Shown here piece by piece: positions 44,148-54,203 of a stretch of DNA of 64,000 nucleotides. Every line of letters begins with the position of its first letter. The first letter of the stretch is position 1. The stretch comes from Mortierella sp. BCC40632. Lineage: Eukaryota > Mortierellomycota > Mortierellomycetes > Mortierellales > Mortierellaceae. Made by a program: the position numbers and the translations under genes. Below the pieces are notes generated by a model. The model was not told where the DNA came from, ran no database searches, and worked only from the letters and a program-made list of their open reading frames with translations. The stretch spans positions 1,544,501 to 1,608,500 of the forward strand of contig WAEK01000011.1 in NCBI GenBank assembly GCA_011634665.1, read 5' to 3'.

Positions 44148-47100
44148 ATGCCTTATCCTCGTGCCAATTCAGCAAGGTCATTCGAACAAGATCATCCCAG
44201 CGCCACCAACCATCAGGGAGCCAATAGTAGCAGGAGTAACAGCAAAACCCGAGGCAATGGAGGCAACGACTTTATTGTTGTCAACAATGACATCATGATC
44301 TCGCCTGAGGATCAGCAAGAGTCACAGACTGAGGATGAGGATCAGACCATCTCCCTCACGGCCGATCCCAGCCATACACCATCACCACTACCACTACCAC
44401 TTCCACCAAGCACTCCTCTTAAGCAGAGTGACAGCAGGAGCAGCAGCCCTTCGGCGTCCTTACGAAACACCACCAATCTGATTGAAGAGTGCCAAAACTC
44501 CGTTAATGTGGCTGTCAAGGATGACAGCAGTCCACTTGCACTGGCAGCGGCGCAAGCACCGCCTCAACCTCTCTTCGTTCCTCCTCCTTCATTTACTGCT
44601 GCGGCCTCTCCTGCATCTCAGAATCAATCACAGGACGAAAAGGCGGCACTGGACCAGTACTACCGTCGACAACAGGAGCAACAGGAGCAACAGGAGCAAC
44701 AGGAGCAACAGGAGCAATACCGATACCAACAGCAGCAACCACCTCTTTCTGACTACCGACCTGTCCGCGCTACTCCAGCCCCATCGTTCGTTCCAAATGC
44801 CCTTGCTGACTCAACAGCCATATACCATGCACCATTTGCACCCAAAGTCTTTCAGCCTTCAGTCATCCATCCAGTTACCCGTCCTACTCTTAATCCTAAT
44901 ACCAGCAACTCTAATGAGGCACCCAGTGGGCAACAGGTGACAAGCGATCCAGATTTGGAAGAAAGAAACCGGTTTCTTCAACAATCACAACAGCCTTCTC
45001 CTTCAAGTTCTTCACGAGTCACGGACAGTACTCTTGTTAACCAAAGACATGATCATTCGCTTCTGGGTGAGAGCACGACTCGAAGAGAGCAACATTCTGA
45101 CTTGGGTCTTCTTGACCACCACAACAACACCCGCCCCAGTGACATAGTAGGCGGTAGTGGACGAGGTGGTCACACAATCAATGCGTCGAGCAGCTCAAAC
45201 AGCACCCCTGTCGACAACAATGGTGCTGCTGTTGCCCTCACAACAATGGCCTCGGAACATCCTTCTGCCCATTCCCGAGCCCTTAGTCCCAATCATGTCA
45301 ACAGTTCTTCTCCCGCACGAGGGAGTGCGAACGAATCGCGCCACAGCCGAAATATTAGTGCCAGCAGTAGTCCACGCCGCAGTGCTAGCCATGAGCTGAG
45401 TGTTCTCCCTGGGCGGCCTCAGAGCTTACGAGGAATCCCATCTTCAAAGTCTAGGTCCTCTTCCAGACCAGGGAATGGACTATCGGCATTCTTTGGTCGG
45501 TTCAGGTCAAGCTCAAAGACAAACCACCCCGGACCTTCCATGGCAACAGCATCGACACCTGAGAGTCAGAGTGCGTCTGGAAGTAAAAATGATCTCATTG
45601 GTTTAGGCAATCGTTCACCTCGTCACCGGAATAGTGGTCATTTCCCTCAGCAAAATGACACTTTGGCCGAGAAGCATCTACAGGATCGTTCTAATCAGTC
45701 ATACTCAGGAACCAATGGACCGAAGACTCGGAAGAAGGGTGTTCCAGGCAAGGGTGGTGAGGAACCAGAGACAGACATGTTCAACTTTATTGACATTATG
45801 CTGGATATGCCCGAGCAGCCACGTGGAAGTGTGGTGTTTTTAAAGTTGATCAAAGTTCTTGTGGTGATGACCATCTCATATTTTGCGCTCATGGCCTTGT
45901 ATTTTGGTGCAGAGGTAAGGGTTTTTTTCATGTCTGTGGACACGAATTGAAAAAAAGGCGACCTAACACTTAATACCTCCTGTTTATCGCGTCTCACTAT
46001 TGAGTAGTACCAAGCAGACTCGCATGTCAAGAATTTCAATATCATCGTGGCAGATCTGGACCGAGGAATGATCGGAGTCCATTTTAGGAACTTTGTGCAG
46101 GAACTCAACAAACAACCAACGCAGCCTAATTGGGTGATCATGGAAAACGCTACGAGCGTAGATCAAGTCAAGGCAAATGTGGAGAGTGGTGAATATTGGG
46201 GCGCGGTCGTAGTCCAAAAAGACGCCTCTTTCAACCTCAACAGGGCTCTGTCGGTCCCACTTCCGGATTATGATCCCAGGGGCGCCTTCTTGTTTATCTA
46301 CGACGGTGGGAGGGATCCACTTGCTGTCAAACCATATATTGTCGCGAACATGTACACGCAATTTCTCCAGTTCTCTCAATTGTTCAATCCAGCCTGGGTC
46401 AGGTTCGTGATCTCGCTCGCTGACAAAAATGGCGTGAACCTGATTGCGTTGATGGATGCACCTCAGGTCATGGGAACTCCCGTCGCCTTTCAAGAATTGG
46501 ACTTGCATCCAATCACCGCCAAGATTGTCGCCTCAGCAACATCCGTCGCGTACATTTGGATTTTCTTGGTCGCCGGTGGAAGTACCTACCTTGTTGCCAA
46601 CATGATACAGCCTATGACTCGAGAGGCGACAGTAGCACGAACGGTGGCTTACCTTCTCTCACCATTGTCGCTCTATCTGATCGTCCTTTCACTTGCGTAT
46701 TCGCTCTTGTTGTTATTGTTTGGGGTTCCATTTGGTTCGGGGGCACAGTTCATGTCCCTGTTTGCAGGAATGTTGATGCTCCAGTTTGCGGTTGCCTCGA
46801 TGGTCCTGTTTTTGATGTATGTAATGCCAGTTGTGTACATCCCTGTATTTACGATCACCTTTGTTGTGTTGAACGTAATTGCAGTGTTCAACCCAATTGA
46901 GCTGATGCCAAAGTTTTATCGATGGGCCTACGCGATGCCGTTCTTGAATGCCGTGCAGGTGGCAAGACATGTGCTTATGGGATCAAACAATCAGCTGGTC
47001 TATAACTTGCCTATTTTAGCAGCTTGGATCGTTATTCCCCTGGGGTTATTGCCTCTTGCTATCATGAGACAAAAGAGAGCGACAGAAGCAGCGCTGATGA

Positions 47101-47798
47101 GTGGGTTTGAGGATGGACCAGGCGGTTCCAAATCAGCTTCACAACAGCGCGATGACTCGATTAGCGGACGGGCACAGGACGTGATGGATTTAGAGCGTCA
47201 GCAGCAGTCCTCACAGCACTTGTCCTCATCACAAGCCCAGCAGGCCCAACCACGTCATCCTCAGAGATATCCCGCAGGACGAAGGCCACAACTCAAGCAC
47301 GTCGACTCTGGGGAAGACAGTAATGATAACATCCATATTGGTGAAGATGAAGGCAGGGATTTTGGTGAACACGAAGGACCACGACAAAGTTTAGACGAGT
47401 ACCATCGGCGGAGTAGTAGTCGGCGGAGAAAGAATGGGGCCAAACGAAGGAGTGCGCATTCTCGGGATGGCTATGGGCGTAGTCGTGGGGCGCGGCATGG
47501 TCGAGACTGGGCATTTGGTGACAGCTACGACTACGACCGAGACTATGACTATGACACATCTGAGGCTGGTGGAGAGGAGAACGAGGTTCAAACCCGAAGT
47601 CGGAGGCGTAGTGTAAACATGGCACAACCGATGGAGGAGGGAGAACGAGAGCGTGGACAATCGGGTCGGACACGAGTACCAAAGAGCGCGAGACAATCGA
47701 GGTCTTCCAGACGACGGAGTCTGACGCACAGCCACAGCGCCAATTACGACACGAGCCAGCACGGAGCAGATGTAGAGATGCCCAATGAAGTGAAATAA
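44148..47798 (+). CDS. SNG1/DUF3533-family membrane protein with long disordered tails
   Basis: Exons are 44148-45914 and 46008-47798 with a phase-0 intron, giving 1,185 residues. The core (about residues 565-930) has one transmembrane segment, a 180-residue soluble domain and five further segments near the C-side. The first segment is around VLVVMTISYFALMALYF; others include IWIFLVAGGSTYLV and LLSPLSLYLIVLSLAYSLLLL. This is the layout of the SNG1/DUF3533 family (yeast SNG1, linked to nitrosoguanidine resistance and plasma-membrane lipid asymmetry), related to ABC-2-type permeases. The N-terminal 560 residues and last 240 are low-complexity. They include a QEQ repeat (44671-44716) and Arg/Ser/Asp-rich parts with many possible phosphosites. 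Yeast SNG1 is about half this length, so the tails are extra. Confidence 0.75.
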
Positions 47799-48200
47799 AA
47801 AAGGAAGCCTGGCACAGTAGCCAAAGTCATAGCAGTAAGGAGGCGAAGCTTTTTCATAGGAGCAATCAAGACGACTCATGTTGGTTGCAATCTATCCGCA
47901 ACGCAACGGAGAGTGGTGGCAAGATGGAGGGGGGGGCGTGGGGACGCGGCGCAGCACGGGTGACTCGCTGATTTATTTACCATCCACTGCAGAAAGGTCT
48001 CGATAGGAGTTTCCCTTTCTTTCGCCCTTTTCTTTTTCTTTTTCCCTGCCCAAACCCAGCACTACTCGCGCTCTTTCTCCTATCTCTTTTTCTTTCTCGC
48101 CCCTTCTCTTTCTTTCTCTTTCTCTTTCCCGCCCCTTCTCTCTTTCTCTCTTTCTCTCTTTCCTTCCCCTCTCCTCTTTCCTTCTGCAGACTCAGTCGCA
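47799..48200. other. Spacer and CT-rich promoter of the F-box gene
   Basis: The left half is the 3' untranslated region of the SNG1-like gene. From about 48009 to 48180 the plus strand is a dense CT/TTTC tract ending 21 bases before the F-box start codon. Confidence 0.6.
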
Positions 48201-51089
48201 ATGACTCGTACGATGGACGCGCCAACAGCTCTTTTCATATACGAAATCTGCCATAGAATCGGCCTTTTCCTTGACCTGCAAAGTGCCATCTCTTGCTTGA
48301 CCGTTTGCAAAACCTGGAATACCTATTTCGAACCCTTTGTCTGGTATGAACTCGACTTTCAGGCGAACGGCAAGGCTCGAAAACTGTTTGGCGACGAGGA
48401 GATGAGGAAACTCCTTGAACAAAAGTCACATTATACCCAATCCGCTCTCTATGGACCTTTTATTCACAAGGACCAATTCAAGCTTGGTCCAGCCTGTAAC
48501 CGGCTACATACGCTTCGAATTCAAGGACCCATCGAGACTTGGGGTTCCAACGTAATCCCAAAACCAGCCACTGTCAACCCAACCACAAATCCCAGCAATG
48601 GAGACGATACTGGGCCGACCACAGCTCCTGGGGATACAAACAATACCGTAGACCTTGCAGGCGCCCAGACAGATCTAATGCCAGCCTATTCTCCGCGGCG
48701 AGAGAGTATTGAGTCGTGCAAGACGTTGATTAGGAGAAACAAGGCTACACTACGATCACTCCATTTGTCGAATATGAATCAAGTCCTTTATAATTCGGAT
48801 ATTCGCTTTGGCAATTCGCCTTGGAATCCTTTATTGAGGTGCCTTCTTCATCCGAGGCTGACAACACTCGTCCTCAATTCGATTACATTCCGGGGCAAGC
48901 ATTTGGCAGCTTTTTGGGCACTCTGTCAACGAATTGAGACTTTGGAGCTCGATTCTATCTCAATCGATCTAATGCGGTTACCGGCGTACGATGGACGAAA
49001 GGCTTTGGCAAGGGTAATGGCAGCAAGCCGGCAGGATCGCGATGTTTTTAAGGCCGACGGTAACGGAGCTTTACCCAGGCATAATGTGAAACAAAAGGCC
49101 ACCTCTGGGACGACTGGGGTTGGTGACTATTATAGTAATCTTGAGTACGAAAATGGCGACCAGCATGATGAGGAGGACAACGATGGCTACGTTTCTTGCA
49201 GGTTTCCTCGCCTGAAGAATCTAACTCTCAAGATGAAAGCACACTCGGACGCCACTCTTTTGAATCTGATCGTTGCAGACTGCCCTCGCTTACAGAGTCT
49301 CAAGTGGGAACTGCAAGGAGACGATATATATCTCAAAGAAAAGTTCCTGCGATACCTAGGCTATCACCCAAGAAATAACAGCGAGTTCACCGGCAACCTT
49401 GTCCTGTTTAACCCTCAGTCGACAATTAGCGCCAATTTACCGTCGAACCCAAAACTGATCGCACGACAACCAAAACCAGGAAAGACGACATGGCCACTCC
49501 TTGAATCCATCGAGATCATTGAACCCCAGTCACCTCTCCTTCCCTCGGAGGACTTTATTATGATGCTTGATGCAGCAGCAGTGAACGACAACACTAAAAG
49601 TAATGACCCGCTTGTTCTGTCTTCGCCTCCTTCGCCAGTTTCTCGACCACCTACTCCCACCTCCCCTCCAAAACCTCCTGTCACATTCAAGAAAATCCGT
49701 ATGAGGGCCATTAATCACAGCCCCGCTCTTAGCACAGCCATTTTGCGACATTCACAGACGTTGGTCCATATTCGCCTCTTGCCAAAGTATTCCGAATCTG
49801 AAGACTGGTACAACCTCAGCCCGCTTATCCATGAGATGCTCTGCACTTGTGTCAACCTTGAGTATATCGCAATTGGTACCCTGTATGTCAAGGATATTAT
49901 TGCAGGATATCAAAAGAATCAGGAATGGGCTTGCTTTAACCTCAAGGAATTCCGGGTCTACATTGCTCGCAAAAATGAGAAAGGGATGAAGTACGATGAG
50001 TTGATCGAAGAGGAAGAAGCCAAGGATCTTCGGTTTGTTTTCCGAGCCCTTTCGACGCTGAAACAAATTGAAGTCATCGACATGAACCGAGTGGGATATG
50101 ACGTCAATTTCACACCTACTCTAAACATGATCTCTATCCCATTCGAGCTTCAATTTGGATTAGCGCAACTCGAGACATTGACCAACTTGCGGGAACTCAG
50201 ACTCTGCTCTGTTCAGTACTTGAATGTAAAGGATGTTCGTTGGATGTTGGATCATTGGAAGAAGTTGAAAGACGTCTGGTTTTTTGAAGCATCGTATCGG
50301 AGTAAATTCCCCAGAGCATGGCCGCCCATGCCCACCCGTCGATACAACCCAGGACCTCATTACTATGGTACAGGAACAAATCTTATTGCAGCCAAAGTCT
50401 GGGACTGTTATATTTATTCAAAGTTCCTTGAGCATGGAGTTTCGATCAATCGAAGACTGTATTCGGCGGGTTACTTGGACAAGTACAAGGATGTTCTTCA
50501 TTTACTGGACGATTACGATGACGAGGTTGGGAAGAAAGAGGACGCCGAGGAGGAAGAAGAGCGACTGAAGGAAGAAGAGCGACTGAAGGAAGAAGAGCGA
50601 TTGAAGGAAGAAGCAAAATCTGCGGAGGAGGGACAGGTAGACGCAGACACTTCTACAGCCCCAGCCCCGGCTCCAGCAGAACCAACCCCAGTCCCAGCCT
50701 CAGCTCCAGCCACAGCCACGGATTCAGTCCCAGCTCCAGTTCCAGTTGGAGCCCTAGTTGCAGCCACAGATCCAGTTTCAGCTGCAACTACGATCCCAGC
50801 TCCAGCAATAGCTCCAGCTCCAGTTGAAGTCCCAGTCGCAGCTATAGTTCCAGCTCTAGTTGAGGCCCCAGTTGCAGCTACAATTCCAGCTCCAGTTGAA
50901 GCCCCAGCTGCAGTCACAGATTCAGCCCCAACCCCAGTCCCAGTCCCAGACCTAGCCTCAGTTCCAGCCACGCCTACAACATTAGATACTTCCACTGCTA
51001 CTACAACCACTACTCCCATCACCGCCACAGTTACTGAAGTGCAAGAAACACAGACACCAAGTACTATGACCAGCGTTGCTGTTGCGTGA
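48201..51089 (+). CDS. Large F-box protein with leucine-rich-like region
   Basis: A single exon encodes 962 residues. The N-terminus (about residues 10-55) contains IYEICHRIGLFLDL, CLTVCKTWNTYF and WYELDF, an F-box that would bind SKP1 in an SCF ubiquitin ligase. The middle 700 residues show irregular leucine-rich-repeat character, with segments such as TLRSLHLSNMNQ and LESIEIIEP, and would choose the target protein. The last 180 residues are unusual. An acidic block built of three copies of an 18-base unit (EERLKE, 50549-50605) leads to a Pro/Ala/Val-rich run with repeated VPAPVE-like units. The second ATG (MDAP, 48213) is an alternative start. It is convergent with HEM2, 90 bases away. Confidence 0.75.
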   Translation: MTRTMDAPTALFIYEICHRIGLFLDLQSAISCLTVCKTWNTYFEPFVWYELDFQANGKARKLFGDEEMRKLLEQKSHYTQSALYGPFIHKDQFKLGPACNRLHTLRIQGPIETWGSNVIPKPATVNPTTNPSNGDDTGPTTAPGDTNNTVDLAGAQTDLMPAYSPRRESIESCKTLIRRNKATLRSLHLSNMNQVLYNSDIRFGNSPWNPLLRCLLHPRLTTLVLNSITFRGKHLAAFWALCQRIETLELDSISIDLMRLPAYDGRKALARVMAASRQDRDVFKADGNGALPRHNVKQKATSGTTGVGDYYSNLEYENGDQHDEEDNDGYVSCRFPRLKNLTLKMKAHSDATLLNLIVADCPRLQSLKWELQGDDIYLKEKFLRYLGYHPRNNSEFTGNLVLFNPQSTISANLPSNPKLIARQPKPGKTTWPLLESIEIIEPQSPLLPSEDFIMMLDAAAVNDNTKSNDPLVLSSPPSPVSRPPTPTSPPKPPVTFKKIRMRAINHSPALSTAILRHSQTLVHIRLLPKYSESEDWYNLSPLIHEMLCTCVNLEYIAIGTLYVKDIIAGYQKNQEWACFNLKEFRVYIARKNEKGMKYDELIEEEEAKDLRFVFRALSTLKQIEVIDMNRVGYDVNFTPTLNMISIPFELQFGLAQLETLTNLRELRLCSVQYLNVKDVRWMLDHWKKLKDVWFFEASYRSKFPRAWPPMPTRRYNPGPHYYGTGTNLIAAKVWDCYIYSKFLEHGVSINRRLYSAGYLDKYKDVLHLLDDYDDEVGKKEDAEEEEERLKEEERLKEEERLKEEAKSAEEGQVDADTSTAPAPAPAEPTPVPASAPATATDSVPAPVPVGALVAATDPVSAATTIPAPAIAPAPVEVPVAAIVPALVEAPVAATIPAPVEAPAAVTDSAPTPVPVPDLASVPATPTTLDTSTATTTTTPITATVTEVQETQTPSTMTSVAVA

Positions 51090-51179
51090 TATTATAGTAA
51101 ACAGACAGACAGAGAGACAGAGAAAGAGAGAAAGAGAGAGATAGAGAGAAAAGGTAATAAAAAGGAATATCTATAGCAT

Positions 51180-52032
51180 CTAATTAGCGTCTTCCTTAAT
51201 CCACTCCAGGATCTGGGGCGTGTAATAAGTCAACACAAAGTTGGCACCGGCTCTCAGGAATCCATCCATGGACTCCATCACACCGGTGCGAAGACTAAAG
51301 ACACCCGCCTGAGCTGAATGCCAAATCATGGCGTATTCTCCCGAAACCTGATACACAGACAAAGGATAATCTGGGGCCAATTCACGTGCGTCTCTCAAAA
51401 TATCAAGATAAGGTGTACCGGGCTTGACCATCAACACATCGGCACCCTCACCAATATCACGCATCAATGCTCTCCGTGCCAACCCACGCGACTGTGGGGG
51501 CAATTGGTAGCACTTGCGATCACCTGATCCTGGTGTCGAGTGACAAGCATCACTATAATGAGGAAGGGAAGAGAGAGTAAAGGTTATTGTCAATAGACTG
51601 AAGGAATAGTAGATCGGATGAGCGGAGAAAATAGTTAAATAAAAAAAAAAATAAGCTTACCGGAAGGGACCATAGAATCCACTTGCAAACTTGGCAGAAT
51701 AACTCATCAAAGAAACCTTGTGTGCAATGCCTTCCTCCACCAAAGCATCCTTGATTGCCTTGATACGACCATCCATCATATCACTGGGTGCAACAATGTC
51801 ACATCCAGCACGAGCATAGGCCATTGAGATCTCGGCCAATCTCCGGACAGAGTTTCGGTTGTCAATCGTTCCGTCCTCACGCAAGACACCGCAGTGACCA
51901 TGAGAAGTATAGGGGCAAAGACAAACATCGACTGCCAGCAGCAGTTTAGGGAAGGCCTTTCTCAACAAGTGGAGTGCTCGGATAGTGGGAGTGTTGGGAT
52001 CATCTGCTGCAGAACCGACGGGATCCTATTTC

Positions 52033-52066
<34 letters not shown>

Positions 52067-53424
52067 AGCCAAGTGGTTAGAGTTTGTTCATGTTTTGGGT
52101 TGTGGGTTGTGGGTTGTGTTAGAAGTATGAGGTGAGGTGAAAGGAATGGGCTGGGTAGAAAAAAAAAAAAAAACCGCGTGGTTTGGTTGGAAATGGTAGA
52201 AGGAAGAAGAAGAAAAAAAGGGGGAGGAGGTGTGGGAACGTTGCATTTCATTTCCGTTTACGGATGCAATTAGTCACCGCCACCCGAGATGGCTGGGGTG
52301 GTCGCCTGAGGTTTTTGTCCTTAAGTTCGGCGGCGCCCCCCGAGATCGCCCTTTTTTGTCTCCTATTTTGGCATTTTCCGGAGGTTGTCGTATCCTGTAT
52401 CCTGAGAAAGTGGCCCGGTTCTGGGAGTCCGACAATACAAAAAGTCTAAAAGCCCGAGTTGAATGGAGGGAGAGCAGCAACAGGAGTTGTGGGAGAGCGC
52501 AGCACAGTGTCCATGTTCCCTAAGCTATCGTGCCCCCCACTTTTCCGAGCTTTCCTGACCGAATAGCTTCGGTCGGCTATTATTGGTGCGGTAATGTACA
52601 ACGGGTTTGGAGAAATCGGCTCGGTTACTGGCTAGGGAGGATAGAGATAGAGAGGGAGAGGAACGCTACCTTTTTGATCTTGACGGGGACACCAAAGATG
52701 ATAACGGACTTGAGGCCGTTATCGACTAGAGGCTTCAAGAAATCAACCAAGAGGTTGATGCCCCATCTGAACAGTAGAGATTCAGGAGTAAGTTAGCATA
52801 ACGTCTTTTTTTTTTGATTTTTAGCGGGTGCAAATGCCCATATACGGACCAAGAGAGAGACGGAGAGACAGAGAGAGATGAAGAAGAAAAAGAGGAAACT
52901 GAAGGCCGAGAGCCATGTGGAGATGCATCTCGGTCTCCTTTTTGCTGTGGCACAAGAGAAATCTCTTTCTCTCTTTTTCTTTGTCAGAGGCATCTTTTTT
53001 CTTTTTGTTGATCTTTTTCAGCGGATATATCCCGAGAGTGGAGAATACCACACACACACACACACACACACACGCACCTCACACAGGCAGAGGGGACAAA
53101 GCAAAGTGAACAAGAGCGATGTAATAAAACTACAAAGGGATTATTATCCTAGACCTCCATGGCAGCGCAGTTCTCCCTCTTTTCCCCCTTTCCTCCTTCT
53201 GTGGACAGCTCAAAAGAGTCGTTCGAGGAAGAAGAGAATTACCTAGATTGGCCAGGAAGAGTGTCGATCTTTTCCTCGACATCGTCATTGTCTGTGACAA
53301 AGATCGGGTACATGAGCATCTCCGAGGTGATTTGGGCATTGGCTTGCCATTTCCGGTGGATCGGGTGATGGTAACCGGCATGCAACAACGAAGTATGCTT
53401 GTTGGGGACTGTAGGGAATTCCAT
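51180..53424 (-). CDS. HEM2: Delta-aminolevulinic acid dehydratase (porphobilinogen synthase)
   Basis: This enzyme condenses two 5-aminolevulinate molecules into porphobilinogen, the second step of haem synthesis, in the cytosol. Exons are 53243-53424, 52670-52766, 51661-52025 and 51180-51552, giving 338 residues. The zinc-binding cysteines are in [13 protein letters not shown] (C-x-C-x8-C), marking the zinc-dependent type. The two active-site lysines are in SYSAKFASG and [21 protein letters not shown] and [19 protein letters not shown] are family-specific segments. Substrate feeds in from mitochondrial 5-aminolevulinate synthase. The first two introns are long (476 and 644 bases) and contain poly-A, CA and purine repeats, unlike most introns in the window. 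The start codon is the first ATG before the conserved HAGYHHP segment. Confidence 0.97.
53051..53074. repeat. (CA)n microsatellite in HEM2 intron 1
   Basis: Eleven to twelve CA units lie inside the first intron of HEM2. A short poly-A/T and GA-rich region surrounds them. Confidence 0.85.
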
Positions 53425-53552
53425 TCTGGCGGGTAAATGCAAGTGGTTGATCTTGATCGGGTAAGGCGAGAGGTGATGGAAGGAAAGAGGTGGTAAATGC
53501 AAGAGGATGGGATGCGGAGATGAGAAAAAGAGAATGAAAGAAAGGAAGAACG

Positions 53553-53583
<31 letters not shown>

Positions 53584-54203
53584 TGGAAGGAAAGCAAGAG
53601 AAGGGCTTTGAACAAAATGATCAACGGCAGGAGGAGGAGCCAGTGTGTTCGCCCTTCTGCCTTTTTGGGCGACGACCTCGGAGCTGGGCAAATTTTTTTA
53701 TGCCTCCGCTCCGTCGACAAGAGTGGGGCGAGGGTACATTTCCCTTGTTCTCATCTCATCCTTACCAATTTCAGGAGGTCGCTGTGGCAAGATTTCAGGG
53801 GTACATACGCGAACACAGTGGTATTGACAGATCGTGTGAGGGGAAAGGAAGCGCATAGAAAGTACGAAGGAAAAAAAAGGCCACACGTTAGTCCTAGTTG
53901 ATTCCTATCAACAGGTATTGTTCTCAAGTCGGTTCTTCAATAGGGTAAATCTAGGAAGAAATGCTCGACCTTCTTTTAATTCTCTCGATGTCTCTCTGCC
54001 AATCAATGTCATAAACTGTAGTCGCTTCACAGTTGATCAAAAGACTATTTTTTTTTTTTTTTTTTTTTTTCAAAGCTTTAAAAAGTGGATTCTTCACTTT
54101 CATCTTTTTTTCTTTGGTTCACTCTTCTAACTGGCTTGCAATCCTGATTTCACTTTTGCTATCCACTCTTCCACTACCAAAGAAAAAAAAAATTAAAAAA
54201 AAA
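53425..54203. other. Divergent promoter region between HEM2 and the gene at 54204
   Basis: It contains poly-A at 53554-53581 and poly-T at 54049-54070. Frames such as 53583-53858 lack protein character. No clear binding site is seen. Confidence 0.5.

Noticed and set aside
47391..47879. Antisense frames opposite the C-terminal tail of the SNG1-like protein
   Set aside because: They result from the biased Arg/Ser/Asp codons of the sense strand.
50513..51028. Antisense Gly/Thr/Ala-rich frame
   Set aside because: It mirrors the Pro/Ala-rich repeat tail of the F-box protein on the other strand.
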